Shown: positions 53,488 to 63,089 of the stretch, piece after piece
Numbering within the stretch: position 1 is the stretch's first letter
Layout: the number at the start of each line of letters is the position of its first letter
From: Lachnospiraceae bacterium
GTDB taxonomy: Bacteria; Bacillota; Clostridia; Lachnospirales; Lachnospiraceae
Length of the DNA stretch: 64,000 nt
Direction of reading: 5' to 3'
Assembly: GCA_024403235.1 (NCBI GenBank)
Contig: JAKSSF010000007.1
Coordinates: forward strand, 27,810-91,809
Program-made: the position numbers and the translations under genes
Notes under the pieces: model-generated
Told to the model about the DNA's origin: nothing
Database searches by the model: none
What the model saw: the letters and a program-made list of their open reading frames with translations, nothing else

Positions 53488-55587
53488 TTATTTTATAACT
53501 GAATAACTAACTCCAATTTCAATATCGATTTTATCATAGTTTTTATGGAAGTAATTTAATACCTCTTTTTCGTAGGTATCAAAGTATGTATTCCAAGGCT
53601 CTCCGTTTTTTGCAGTACCGTATAACAACGCCATTCGTTGTAAAGAAGAATAAAAGGAAACAATGCCCCGTTGCTTGATGACATATTCCATTCCCTCTTG
53701 CAGCACTTTCATTGCATATTCCAGATTGACAGAAATGGTGTGAGCTGCATCCATGGGCTTAATGGTAAATAATACTACACCCATCTCTTCATTCGGATTA
53801 TCTCGGATGAGCTTCATGGTCTGCTCTATTCTTGGATTACCCATTACCTTGGAAAGCATATCGCTTTCACTGTTTCGAATAGAAGAAATCAACATCTCCA
53901 TATCCTTACTGATATCATAGATATGTTGTTTATCTGCGTCTGCATCGTAGAACGCATACTCTCCTTCTTTTCCCTTCAAGCGATATAACATTTTTTCCAA
54001 CTTATCAATATGCATCCTTAGAGTCTGAGCAGATTCTTCTACTAACATTGCCGCACAGTTCAAATCCAAAGCCTTTTCCATCAATGGATCATTTTCTTCC
54101 ATGGCAGCCACCCGCTTAATACAATCCTGCATAAAGTTGATAATCTCTTCTTTTTCATTTTCTTCCAGATAGCATATAAACTGATTGCCATTAAAGCGTA
54201 CTGTATAAGGATTCCACTTACTCCGAATCAAGGTGTCTGCTACCATCTTGATGTAATAATCTCCCACACGGAAACCCAATTCATAATTAATGCGACGAAG
54301 TCCCACGATATTGAATAATACTAAACTTCCTGTAGCAGCCGCAATTTTTTTCTCTATCTGGGCTACACCGTATTTTTCTCGGTAGGCTCCTGTTAACTCA
54401 TCTTTGCTTTCATCCTGCTCCGATTTTTCCTCACTGAAAGCAGTTTCTAATGGTGCCATATAATCGTGGGTATGTAAAAGAATCTGTTGATTTTCCAGAC
54501 ACTCTAAGAAAGCATCTACAACCTCCGGTGCAAACTGGGCTCCTCTGCCGTTTTTGATTTCTGATACTACCACACTCTCCGGCAAGGGTTTCCTATAGAC
54601 ACGATTACTGGTCATGGCATCATAGGCATCTGCCAAACTAATAATTCTGGCAATTGCCGGGATTTCTTCTCCCTTTAAGCCCTCCGGATAGCCTTTTCCA
54701 TCGTATCTTTCATGATGATACTTGGCTCCCTGTTTCACGCCTTCCACGCTGGTAATATCCTTCAGTATCTCCGCTCCAACTGTGGTATGGGTTTTCATTA
54801 GGTTAAACTCTTCATTGGTTAATCTGGTAGGCTTATTTAATACAGAATCCGGAACCGCAATCTTTCCCACATCATGAAGCAAAGCTACATAATGAATGTT
54901 GTCTAATTCTTCTTGAGAATATCCCATCTGTCTTGCAATCAATACTGCATAATCTGCCACTCGACGGGAATGACCCTGAGTGTAAGGATCTTTTGCATCT
55001 ATGGTATTGGCAACAGTTTCGATGGTAGACAAACTCATCTGTGACAATTCATTGGCCTGGTTGATACTACGATTGTAGGTTCTGTTATAAAACCACGCGG
55101 TCACAACGGCTGCCGCCAAAGAACCTACTATGGAAATCAACTGCAGTACATAGCGGGATGCATCTTCATAGCCGGTTTTCTGCATTAAAAAAATACAAAT
55201 ATACACATTTAGGATATTTACCGCTGTCACCAATATGGACATGGAAAAAATTAATCCTGCAGAATGATATAATACCAGGAAAAATAACACCGGCATAATG
55301 AGTGCAAATCTAAATTCTGCACGCCCCAAAAGCATAATATAAAAATACAATACCACTTGTACTGCCGCTATATAGTATTTTAAAATTTCACTGTATTTAT
55401 TGATTCTATAAATAAGGAAAGCCACAAAATATCCTAATACAGCCATTCCTATAAACACTATGGCCAAGTGTATTGGACGACCTTCATTTATTACATTGGC
55501 ACTGACAAAGATAACTAACAACAGCGTATATAGGCTTTGGAAAGTTATATTCAGTTTATTGGTTCTTCTGGTATCTATCAGGTTCAT
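53488..55587 (-). CDS. Membrane HD-GYP phosphodiesterase with a degenerate GGDEF domain
   Basis: A 699-residue protein. Six or seven hydrophobic segments fill residues 15-170. An HD-GYP domain (about 190-360) follows, with VALLHDVGKIAVPD near residue 235 and HHERYDGKGYPEGLKGEEIP near 292-300, so it should hydrolyse cyclic di-GMP. Residues 395-540 match a GGDEF fold (DELTGAYREKYGVAQ, LVLFNIVGLRRINYELGF), but the active loop reads RFNGNQF near 466, so it cannot make cyclic di-GMP and may bind GTP or act in regulation. Its ATG overlaps the stop of the upstream GGDEF gene by four bases. Confidence 0.9.
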   Translation of the reverse strand: MNLIDTRRTNKLNITFQSLYTLLLVIFVSANVINEGRPIHLAIVFIGMAVLGYFVAFLIYRINKYSEILKYYIAAVQVVLYFYIMLLGRAEFRFALIMPVLFFLVLYHSAGLIFSMSILVTAVNILNVYICIFLMQKTGYEDASRYVLQLISIVGSLAAAVVTAWFYNRTYNRSINQANELSQMSLSTIETVANTIDAKDPYTQGHSRRVADYAVLIARQMGYSQEELDNIHYVALLHDVGKIAVPDSVLNKPTRLTNEEFNLMKTHTTVGAEILKDITSVEGVKQGAKYHHERYDGKGYPEGLKGEEIPAIARIISLADAYDAMTSNRVYRKPLPESVVVSEIKNGRGAQFAPEVVDAFLECLENQQILLHTHDYMAPLETAFSEEKSEQDESKDELTGAYREKYGVAQIEKKIAAATGSLVLFNIVGLRRINYELGFRVGDYYIKMVADTLIRSKWNPYTVRFNGNQFICYLEENEKEEIINFMQDCIKRVAAMEENDPLMEKALDLNCAAMLVEESAQTLRMHIDKLEKMLYRLKGKEGEYAFYDADADKQHIYDISKDMEMLISSIRNSESDMLSKVMGNPRIEQTMKLIRDNPNEEMGVVLFTIKPMDAAHTISVNLEYAMKVLQEGMEYVIKQRGIVSFYSSLQRMALLYGTAKNGEPWNTYFDTYEKEVLNYFHKNYDKIDIEIGVSYSVIK

Positions 55588-56993
55588 TTTAATGCTCTCG
55601 TTTCTTGAATATTGTTTTCCGCATTATAGAAAAATGAAAATCCATTTTTCCCTCGTTTCTTTGTTTCATAAAGTGCTTTATCTGCGTCATGGTATAGACT
55701 TTCCTGAAAGCCTTTTTCGGAAAATGCAACTCCCATAGACAAGGTTACTACAGGAAGACCTTCATCACTTTGTTTTTTCAGTACCATTAGCAAATCTTCT
55801 AATTTAGTTTCTATCACATGCTTTTCCTTGGGAGAAATCTCATTCATAATGACTGCAAATTCGTCCCCGCCCAAACGGAACACAAAATCTCCATGCCTGA
55901 AATGCTCTTTCATAACACCTGACACAAACCGTAATACCTTATCCCCCATTTCATGTCCCAAGGTATCATTTACCTTCTTAAAATCATCCACATCAATGAG
56001 AATATAGGCCAACGGGTTTTCACTATAGGATAATTCTTCACAAATTTCATCATACGCACGGCGATTTAACAAACTTGTCAAACTATCATGCTCCGCCTGC
56101 TTCTCCAAATTAGCTCTATGCTGTTTACTGTTTTCAAAAGCAACATTATAGGTATGCTCCAATTGCTTTAATTCATAGGCTCCACGAATAGGAAGGGGTT
56201 TATCTTCTGCAACTCTTTTTGTGATTTCTTCCAATGGGCCTGCAAAAAAGAAGCGATACACCAAAAGATTAAGCAGCACATCTATCATCAACAATGCGAT
56301 TGTAGTTCCCAACCATCGTAGATATTTTGTAATCTTTTCTGTAATTTCATTCTGCAATTCCTGGGCATATTTTGTATACACTTCATTTGCCTGATCTATC
56401 TTCTGGCTTATCATTGTTTTTATGGTAGTATAATTGGTATCATACACTAAGTAATACCCACGATTACGAAGCTGTTCTCTTGTAAGATTTAATTCCATAT
56501 CCGGCAGTTTGTACTGACTTAATTCCTTTGGATATTTATAAGTAGCTACGCCTTCTATTATACTGATAATACGGAATGAGTGCATTTCTAAGTCTCTTAG
56601 CTGCTCTGACAGTTGATATGCCTGTAATAAAATAAGGGATTTTCTGGTTCCTTCCGGAAAATGAGTTAACCATTTTTCTAAAGCCAGTTCTCTCCTTTGC
56701 TTGTTCAGTTCTTCAAAATAGGCATCAATATCCGCTTTGTCATGGGAAATCAAATATTTTCTGACACAATCTGTCATAATATCTGTGGAATCCCGAAAAC
56801 CTGTAATCTCTTCCTCTGCTGTAATATAAGAATTGGTAATCGAAATAAGTTGCCTATTATCCCTATAAATCTGGAATAACAAAAACAGAATAAATAGCAG
56901 TAACGCACTTTCCGCAATGGTGATCACCCAATTTACATAGCGGATTCGAATGCCCTGTATGATATTGTTTTTCTTTTTTCTATACCAAAACAT
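55584..56993 (-). CDS. Membrane-bound diguanylate cyclase (GGDEF)
   Basis: A protein of about 469 residues. A helix at about 20-42, an extracellular four-helix-bundle-like sensor (about 45-230), a second helix at about 233-255 and a linker are followed by a GGDEF domain (about 300-455) with DSLTSLLNRRAYDE, DVDDFKKVNDTLGHEMGD and active site RLGGDEF near residue 375. The inhibitory RxxD (RHGD) is exactly five residues before GGDEF, so product inhibition is expected. I start at the ATG ending at 56993; TTG codons just upstream are possible. It overlaps the HD-GYP gene, so synthesis and breakdown of cyclic di-GMP are coexpressed. Confidence 0.93.
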   Translation of the reverse strand: MFWYRKKKNNIIQGIRIRYVNWVITIAESALLLFILFLLFQIYRDNRQLISITNSYITAEEEITGFRDSTDIMTDCVRKYLISHDKADIDAYFEELNKQRRELALEKWLTHFPEGTRKSLILLQAYQLSEQLRDLEMHSFRIISIIEGVATYKYPKELSQYKLPDMELNLTREQLRNRGYYLVYDTNYTTIKTMISQKIDQANEVYTKYAQELQNEITEKITKYLRWLGTTIALLMIDVLLNLLVYRFFFAGPLEEITKRVAEDKPLPIRGAYELKQLEHTYNVAFENSKQHRANLEKQAEHDSLTSLLNRRAYDEICEELSYSENPLAYILIDVDDFKKVNDTLGHEMGDKVLRFVSGVMKEHFRHGDFVFRLGGDEFAVIMNEISPKEKHVIETKLEDLLMVLKKQSDEGLPVVTLSMGVAFSEKGFQESLYHDADKALYETKKRGKNGFSFFYNAENNIQETRALK

Positions 56994-57022
56994 ATGCAAC
57001 AAATTCCTTTTATAATAAACCC

Positions 57023-58513
57023 TTAGGATAGACTATCTACAAATCTTCTAAAGGCCGCCTTGCCTTCCTCTGTCTGTTTATAGACACCTGCGTCTGCTAA
57101 AACTTTTCCAAACACTTTTCCTATTTCTTCTTGTAATACATCCATTACATTTTCTTTGGTAATGGTGCGTTTCTTTAATACTTCCTCTGCCCAATCTGCG
57201 TGCTTCTCTAACACTTCGATACTTCTAATGTCTTTACCTGTTACTAAGGCATCTGCCAAAAGTTCCATTTCATTTTTTAATCTGGCAGGTAAAATAGCAA
57301 GGCCCATTACTTCGATCAAGCCGATATTTTCTTTCTTAATATGGTGATACTCTGCATGGGGATGATATACGCCCAAAGGATGTTCTTCTGTGGTGATATT
57401 ATTACGAAGTACCAAATCCAATTCGTATTTTCCGTTTCTCTTTCTGGCAATGGGAGTAATGGTGTTATGTGGTTCCCCATCTGTTTCTGCATAGATAAAA
57501 GCAGCTTCGTCTGTGTAACCTCTCCATGTATCCAATACTTTATCTGCCAAAGCAATAATTCTATCCGTATCTGTTCCTACCAAACGAAGTACAGACATAG
57601 GCCAATTTACCATTCCCACTTGAATATCTTCAAAACCTTTGATGGTAAATTCTTCTTCCATTTCTGCCTTTGCCATAGGGAAGTTGTAATTGCCACCCTG
57701 GAAATGATCATGACTTAAAATAGAACCACCTACAATTGGTAAATCTGCATTAGAACCTACGATATAATGGGGGAACTGTTTTACAAAATCAAACAATTTG
57801 CAGAAAGTACCATGCTCGATTTTCATAGGGATATGTTTGCTATTAAATACGATACAATGCTCGTTATAGTACACATAAGGAGAATACTGGAAGCCCCAAG
57901 TGCTATTCTGAATTTCTACCGGAATGATACGGTGATTTTGTCTGGCGGGATGATTCATACGGCCTGCGTAACCTTCGTTTTCCACACAAAGAAGACATTT
58001 GGGATAACCGCTTTGCTTTGCCAATTTTGCAGCTGCGATAGCCTTAGGATCTTTTTCCGGCTTGGACAAATTGATGGTAATATCCAAATCACCATATTCT
58101 GTAGGTGCTACCCATTTCATATCCTTGCTAACGCGATAGCGACGGATATAGTCTGTATCCTGACTAAATTTATAATAATAATCAGTTGCAGCCTGTGGTC
58201 CTTCTTCTTTATACAGTTTCCAGAATTTTGAAATCACTTCACTAGGTCTTGGAAGTAACATTGACATGATTTTGGTATCAAATAAATCTCTATGGGTAAT
58301 GCTGTTATCTTCCATCAAATGATGTTCTGCCGCATAATCCAACATTTCTTTTAAGATATCTTCTAAGGGCGCATCTTCTGCCTCTACTTCTTCCATTTCA
58401 TCTAACTGAAACAATTCCAATAATTTATTGACTGTAAAGATTTCATCTTCCTTTTCCAATAAGTTGTTCTGTAATCCGTAATTCACTAGCTGTCTAATAT
58501 TCTTGCAAATCAT
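57023..58513 (-). CDS. galT: UDP-glucose--hexose-1-phosphate uridylyltransferase, type 2
   Basis: A 496-residue enzyme of the Firmicutes GalT type, longer than and distinct from the Proteobacterial one. GALT N- and C-terminal regions are seen, with CLLCVENEGYAGRMNHPARQNHR, GGSILSHDHFQGGNYNFPM (the catalytic His region) and HNTITPIARKRNGKYELDLVLRNN. It converts galactose-1-phosphate and UDP-glucose to glucose-1-phosphate and UDP-galactose in the Leloir pathway. It is the second gene of a galE-galT unit and supports use of galactose imported by mgl. Galactokinase is not in the window. Confidence 0.95.
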   Translation of the reverse strand: MICKNIRQLVNYGLQNNLLEKEDEIFTVNKLLELFQLDEMEEVEAEDAPLEDILKEMLDYAAEHHLMEDNSITHRDLFDTKIMSMLLPRPSEVISKFWKLYKEEGPQAATDYYYKFSQDTDYIRRYRVSKDMKWVAPTEYGDLDITINLSKPEKDPKAIAAAKLAKQSGYPKCLLCVENEGYAGRMNHPARQNHRIIPVEIQNSTWGFQYSPYVYYNEHCIVFNSKHIPMKIEHGTFCKLFDFVKQFPHYIVGSNADLPIVGGSILSHDHFQGGNYNFPMAKAEMEEEFTIKGFEDIQVGMVNWPMSVLRLVGTDTDRIIALADKVLDTWRGYTDEAAFIYAETDGEPHNTITPIARKRNGKYELDLVLRNNITTEEHPLGVYHPHAEYHHIKKENIGLIEVMGLAILPARLKNEMELLADALVTGKDIRSIEVLEKHADWAEEVLKKRTITKENVMDVLQEEIGKVFGKVLADAGVYKQTEEGKAAFRRFVDSLS

Positions 58514-58553
58514 TTCCTATTCCCCGCTCCTTTTATATTTCTTTTAAGCCGAA

Positions 58554-58583
58554 AAGAAACATGGTTTTGTCCATGTTTCTTTC
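58554..58583 (-). terminator. Hairpin between galE and galT
   Basis: A 12-bp perfect stem AAAGAAACATGG / CCATGTTTCTTT with a six-base TTTTGT loop. Its 16-base core CATGGTTTTGTCCATG occurs as its exact reverse complement in the nanA-rpiR gap. Only a weak U-tract follows, so it is probably a partial terminator lowering galT relative to galE. Confidence 0.65.
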
Positions 58584-58617
58584 CTATTTTTCTTATCATT
58601 CCAGTATTGACTATATG

Positions 58618-59634
58618 TTAGTCTTCATATCCATTCGGATTGTTGCTCTGCCATCTCCAAGAGTCAGCACACATATCCTTAATACCATACTCTGCTTCCC
58701 AACCAAGTTCTTCTTTTGCTTTGGTAGCATCAGAATAGCAGGTAGCAATATCACCCGGTCTTCTGTCCTTAATCACATAAGGAACCTTTACGCCGGTAGC
58801 TTCTTCAAAGTTCTTTACAATATCCAATACGCTGTAGCCTACACCGGTACCTAAGTTATATACCTTTAAGCCAGCCTTTTCTTCAATTTTCTTTAATGCT
58901 TTTACATGGCCTTTTGCCAAGTCTACTACATGGATATAATCTCTTACACCAGTACCATCATGGGTGTCATAGTCATTACCAAATACACCCAGTTCTTTTA
59001 ATTTTCCTACTGCAACCTGTGTTACATAAGGCATTAAATTATTGGGAATGCCGTTAGGATTTTCTCCCATGGTACCGCTCTTATGAGCACCAATAGGATT
59101 GAAGTAACGAAGTAATACTACATTCCATTCCGGATCCGCTTTTTGCATATCTGAAAGAATCTGCTCTAACATGGATTTTGTCCAACCATAAGGATTGGTA
59201 CAGGTTCCTTTTGGGCATTCCTCTGTAATCGGAATAAATGCAGGATCCCCATATACAGTTGCAGAGCTGGAGAAAATGATATTTTTACATCCGTGTTTTC
59301 TCATCACATCTACAAGGGTTAAAGTTCCGGCAATGTTATTTTCATAATATTCCCATGGCTTTGCAACAGATTCCCCAACCGCTTTTAAGCCTGCGAAGTG
59401 AATGCAGGAATCAATACTTTCTTTCGCAAAGATTTCTTCCAAAGCTTCTCTGTCCAAAATGTCCGCTTTATAAAAAGGCACTGCCTTGCCTGTAATTGCC
59501 TCTACTCTTTTCAGGGATTTTTCACTGGAATTGCTTAAGTTATCCAATACTACTACTTCATAGCCTGCCTGCTGTAATTCTACTACTGTGTGGCTTCCGA
59601 TATAGCCCGCACCACCGGTTACTAAAATTGACAT
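58618..59634 (-). CDS. galE: UDP-glucose 4-epimerase
   Basis: A 338-residue short-chain dehydrogenase-type enzyme: NAD-binding [21 protein letters not shown], active-site Ser region [11 protein letters not shown], and [10 protein letters not shown] with the catalytic Tyr and Lys, then [12 protein letters not shown] and [14 protein letters not shown]. It interconverts UDP-galactose and UDP-glucose, completing the Leloir pathway with galT. GGGAGAAAGAG lies before the ATG. A possible promoter is at 59684-59710. Confidence 0.97.
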   Translation of the reverse strand: MSILVTGGAGYIGSHTVVELQQAGYEVVVLDNLSNSSEKSLKRVEAITGKAVPFYKADILDREALEEIFAKESIDSCIHFAGLKAVGESVAKPWEYYENNIAGTLTLVDVMRKHGCKNIIFSSSATVYGDPAFIPITEECPKGTCTNPYGWTKSMLEQILSDMQKADPEWNVVLLRYFNPIGAHKSGTMGENPNGIPNNLMPYVTQVAVGKLKELGVFGNDYDTHDGTGVRDYIHVVDLAKGHVKALKKIEEKAGLKVYNLGTGVGYSVLDIVKNFEEATGVKVPYVIKDRRPGDIATCYSDATKAKEELGWEAEYGIKDMCADSWRWQSNNPNGYED

Positions 59635-59683
59635 ATTTCTCTTTCTCCCATTCTATTTTTTTACCACAATACTCAACTACTAG

Positions 59684-59710
59684 ATTATCTATTTTCCCTT
59701 GAAATGTCAA
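59684..59710 (-). promoter_or_regulatory. Candidate galE-galT promoter
   Basis: A perfect TTGACA (59705-59710) and GATAAT (59684-59689) with a short 15-base spacer on the minus strand, about 50 bases from the galE start. The spacer is suboptimal, so the -10 may be misplaced by one or two bases. Confidence 0.45.
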
Positions 59711-59726
59711 TATTTCCCTATAGAAA

Positions 59727-59758
59727 AACCCCTACTTCTATGATTAGAAATAGGGGTT
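59727..59758 (-). terminator. Terminator after the chemoreceptor gene
   Basis: A 13-pair stem (AACCCCTATTTCT / AGAAGTAGGGGTT, one G-U on the minus strand) with a six-base loop, followed by TTTC. It ends the chemoreceptor transcript and lies just upstream of the galE promoter. Confidence 0.85.
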
Positions 59759-59785
59759 GTTTTTCATTTTGATTTACATTTTACA

Positions 59786-61921
59786 CTAAATCTTAAATTC
59801 AGCCAATGCGTTTCCCAATTCTTCCATTTTGGCAATCAGTTCATCGCTGGCAACCTTCAAGCTTTGTACAACTTCATGCTGTCCCTGTGCTACCCCATAT
59901 ACATGGGAAGAACTTGCAGCTGTCTGTTCTGATACAGCAGAAATACTGGAGATGGAATTCAAGGTGCTGGTTCTTTCTTCTTCGATGTTACCGATAGAAC
60001 CTGCGATTTCTTCTACATTTTCTGCCATTTCTTCTGTGCAGTAGTTGATATTCTTGAATGCATCCTTGGTATCATTTACTACTTTAGCCTGGCTATCTAC
60101 AATTTTACTTGCTTCCTGCGCATTTTCTACAGTTTCTCTGGTTTGAGTAATGATTTCATCTACTACTCTGGCGATCTCATTGGCTGCAGCCTGAGAACCG
60201 TCTGCCAGCTTTCTGATTTCTTCCGCTACTACAGCAAAACCACGACCTGCATCACCCGCTCTGGCTGCTTCAATAGAAGCATTCAAAGATAACAGGTTGG
60301 TTTCTTCTGCAATATCATTAATCATACCGACAAATTCATGAATCACACTGGATTTTCGCTCTAAGCGAGCAACATCTTCTTTTACCTTCTGGGTAATTTC
60401 GATAGTCTTGTTGGTTTGATCTGCCAAAACATCCAAGGTAGAAATGCTGCCTGTTACAATCTTTCTGGAAACATTGGTACCATTTTCTGCTCGTTCTACA
60501 TCGCCACCCATCATATCAATGTTCTGAGACAAGCCATCCATCTGCTGTAAACAATCCTGCAAATCAGATGCCTGTTGTGATACACCGGCATCGATTTCTT
60601 CCAGGGCATGAATAATATCTGTAGAAGATTCATCTACCTGACCGGAAACCTGCCCAATCTGGGCTGCAGAATCTGCCACCAATCTAGCGGTTGCATCTAC
60701 ATCTGATAAGAGTCTGCGCATATGCTCCGTCATTTCTGCTACATTCTTACTTAATATCTTAAATTCTTTGCTGCCCTTCTGGCTAAAGCTTACTGTTAAA
60801 TCTCCGCTTGCCACCTGACGCAGTTTTTTGATAATTTCATCAATACTGGTACTAATACTTAAAATAATCAAGGTACCGATACATAATGCAATTAGTGTAG
60901 CGATAACTACCATTCGAACAGTCATATTACGGATAGAATATGCACCTGCTACAACCTTTGCATAAGGAACTAAGTAACTGATTACAATCCCACTTTGATT
61001 ATCTTTAGAATAAATGTATAAATACTGTTTTCCATCAATGGTTACATATTCGGCATCGGAAAGCGCTTCACCTGCAAGGGATTCCGGGAAAAAGTCTTGC
61101 TCTACAAAGGAAAAATCCTTTCCCTCTTCGGTTACTACCACCTCTTTATTATCTGCCGTAATAAAGCCTGCAATGGCTCCATCTGTTACATCAATAGCCT
61201 GTAACATTTCTAAAATAGATTCTTTGCTAATATCTAAAACAACCAAAGCCTTTTTATTCTGTAAAAAACTCATATAAGACATGGCATAGGAGTCAGAATC
61301 GATGCCGATTTTTTGATCCAAATCCGTATGGCTACCATACCAATCAATATGCTGTCCTAACCAGTTATCCGAGTTCTTTTCTTCGAAAACTGCCTTTCCT
61401 TCTTCTGAACCCACATAAGCATTTAACTGGCTTTTTGTATTCTGACCGCCCATATTAGCACCACCATTTTTAGTGGATAGTACGCCAATATCAGACTGGG
61501 GAATAATCGAGATAGCAGAAAGCAATTCATTGCTTACCTGCATGGTTTTAATATTCGTATTGATTTCGGCAATGGCAGAGGCTGCTTTTACCGGATCAGC
61601 ATCGTAATGACCGGACACCAAATTCTTCAAATCTGAATTCAATTTGATATCCATAGCATCCCTGTCAACAACAGTCAAAGCATACTCTAAATATTCCATT
61701 TTTGCTTCAATGGTTGCAATAGCAGAAGCTTCATAGTTAGCCACCATAGCATCCTGGGCTTTGTTATAGGCACTCACGCCAACCCAAACCACAAACAAAA
61801 TCGGAATGATAAATCCGACAATTAACTGTACTTTAATACTAAGTCCCAGTTGAAACCCTTTGCCGCCTTGTTTTTTCTTTGGCGAATTCTTCTTCGTTTT
61901 AGAAACTTTTTCTTCTTCCAT
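59786..61921 (-). CDS. Methyl-accepting chemotaxis protein
   Basis: A 711-residue receptor: a Lys-rich cytoplasmic N terminus, a helix at about 30-52, an extracellular dCache-like sensor (about 55-335), a second helix at about 338-362, a HAMP domain, and the signalling hairpin with [20 protein letters not shown] and [19 protein letters not shown] at the conserved tip. I start at the ATG ending at 61921 (MEEEKVSK), with AGAGGGG upstream; the longer open frame runs into a palindromic repeat. Its ligand is unknown. It implies motility or at least chemosensory signalling. Confidence 0.94.
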   Translation of the reverse strand: MEEEKVSKTKKNSPKKKQGGKGFQLGLSIKVQLIVGFIIPILFVVWVGVSAYNKAQDAMVANYEASAIATIEAKMEYLEYALTVVDRDAMDIKLNSDLKNLVSGHYDADPVKAASAIAEINTNIKTMQVSNELLSAISIIPQSDIGVLSTKNGGANMGGQNTKSQLNAYVGSEEGKAVFEEKNSDNWLGQHIDWYGSHTDLDQKIGIDSDSYAMSYMSFLQNKKALVVLDISKESILEMLQAIDVTDGAIAGFITADNKEVVVTEEGKDFSFVEQDFFPESLAGEALSDAEYVTIDGKQYLYIYSKDNQSGIVISYLVPYAKVVAGAYSIRNMTVRMVVIATLIALCIGTLIILSISTSIDEIIKKLRQVASGDLTVSFSQKGSKEFKILSKNVAEMTEHMRRLLSDVDATARLVADSAAQIGQVSGQVDESSTDIIHALEEIDAGVSQQASDLQDCLQQMDGLSQNIDMMGGDVERAENGTNVSRKIVTGSISTLDVLADQTNKTIEITQKVKEDVARLERKSSVIHEFVGMINDIAEETNLLSLNASIEAARAGDAGRGFAVVAEEIRKLADGSQAAANEIARVVDEIITQTRETVENAQEASKIVDSQAKVVNDTKDAFKNINYCTEEMAENVEEIAGSIGNIEEERTSTLNSISSISAVSEQTAASSSHVYGVAQGQHEVVQSLKVASDELIAKMEELGNALAEFKI

Positions 61922-61947
61922 TTTTGTACCCCTCTTTCCTTTGGAAC

Positions 61948-62088
61948 TCCAGCGCATTAAAAATTTGCTTCGCAATATGCCATGTATTTTCGTAGAAAAT
62001 CATGGCTTTGGCGCTGGAGAGAAGTCATAATTTTTGTTCCAAAAATCATGACATACTACATGTCAAGTTTTCATAGAAAACTTGACAC
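61948..62088 (-). repeat. Modular palindromic intergenic repeat, copy 3 (longest)
   Basis: An outer TCCAGCGC / GCGCTGGA stem (61948-61955 with 62011-62018) encloses ATTTGCTTCGCAATATGCC and a GCCATG.ATTTTC / GAAAATCATGGC hairpin. Two more hairpins follow: GTCATAATTTTTG / CAAAAATCATGAC, and TGTCAAGTTTTC / GAAAACTTGACA. Copies 1, 2 and 4 contain subsets of these modules. It lies in the gap between the rpiR-type gene and the chemoreceptor gene. Confidence 0.75.
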
Positions 62089-62118
62089 AATCCCCATTTA
62101 CACACATTAAATACAAAT

Positions 62119-62973
62119 TTAATACAATTTATCTACAACCGCTTTAGAGGTCTTATGATTATTCTCCAAAGACAGACTTTTATTCCTTCTGTAATATTCC
62201 TGAAACAGGATATCTATAATATAAAGCTGACTGATTTTTGCTCCGAAGGAACCACCGTCCATAGGACCTTCATTAGATCCACAAAGTAAGACTATATCAG
62301 TATAACTCGTTAAGGGTGATTTTGCAAACCTTGTAATTCCTATCATTTTTACCCCTAAACTCTGAGCAATACTTGCTACATAAATATTATCCTTGGTAGC
62401 ACCGGAATAAGAAATGAAGAAAATCATGTCTTCCGGTCCCATCAAAGAAGCTGTCATGGCCTGCATATGAGGATCCTCTACACAGGTCACTTTATTGGTA
62501 ATTCTCTGGAAACGATTTCTTGCTTCCTTTGCAGTAATCAAACTATCTCCAATGCCAAAGAAATAAATATTCTTGGCCTGTTCCATCATAGCGACGGTTT
62601 TTTCTATATCATCTTTTTTGATTAACAGTCTGGTTTCTTTCAACACATTTAGGTGTTGTTCCAACTGTCTGTTCCATTTTCCTTCAATACCTTCATCGGA
62701 AAGATTTGCCAATCCCTCATTCACAGCCTGCTCTTCTGTATTGGAAGATAAGGACAACTTCATCTTAAATTCCTGATAGCCTTTTACCTTCATGGTGCGA
62801 CAAAATCTATGGACACTGGCATCAGCAACCTTACAGTTTTCTGCCAATTCAGTAATGGACATAAAAAGCACTTTATCGGTGTTCTTTAATACATAGTCTG
62901 CGATCTTTTTTTCTGTTTTTGTGAACCCTTCCATAGAGCCCTGGATTTCTGTTAATAGGTTATTATTTGGCAT
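62119..62973 (-). CDS. MurR/RpiR-family transcriptional regulator
   Basis: A 284-residue regulator. The N-terminal helix-turn-helix of the RpiR type (about 1-77; FTKTEKKIADYVLKN, SITELAENCKVADASVHRFC) is followed by a SIS sugar-phosphate-binding domain (about 110-235; IYFFGIGDSLITAKEA, FFISYSGATKDNIYVA). I start at the ATG ending at 62973 (MPNNNLL); the frame is open 20 codons further but with no better site. It follows the NanA-type lyase gene, and RpiR proteins often control sialic-acid operons through amino-sugar phosphates, so it likely regulates nan genes here. Confidence 0.92.
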   Translation of the reverse strand: MPNNNLLTEIQGSMEGFTKTEKKIADYVLKNTDKVLFMSITELAENCKVADASVHRFCRTMKVKGYQEFKMKLSLSSNTEEQAVNEGLANLSDEGIEGKWNRQLEQHLNVLKETRLLIKKDDIEKTVAMMEQAKNIYFFGIGDSLITAKEARNRFQRITNKVTCVEDPHMQAMTASLMGPEDMIFFISYSGATKDNIYVASIAQSLGVKMIGITRFAKSPLTSYTDIVLLCGSNEGPMDGGSFGAKISQLYIIDILFQEYYRRNKSLSLENNHKTSKAVVDKLY

Positions 62974-63011
62974 GATTTTCTCTTTCTTTTTTGGGGTATG
63001 CAAGATACGGG

Positions 63012-63041
63012 AAAAAGACATGGACAAAACCATGCCTTTTT
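63012..63041 (-). terminator. Hairpin between the NanA-type gene and the regulator gene
   Basis: A 12-pair stem (AAAAAGACATGG / CCATGCCTTTTT, one G-U on the minus strand) with an ACAAAA loop. The T-rich arm could act as a terminator on either strand. The core is the reverse complement of the galE-galT hairpin core. Confidence 0.65.
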
Positions 63042-63089
63042 CTTTTTTCTTGTGGTTTACTTTTTACTTATTTGAAGAATTGCTTTTAC

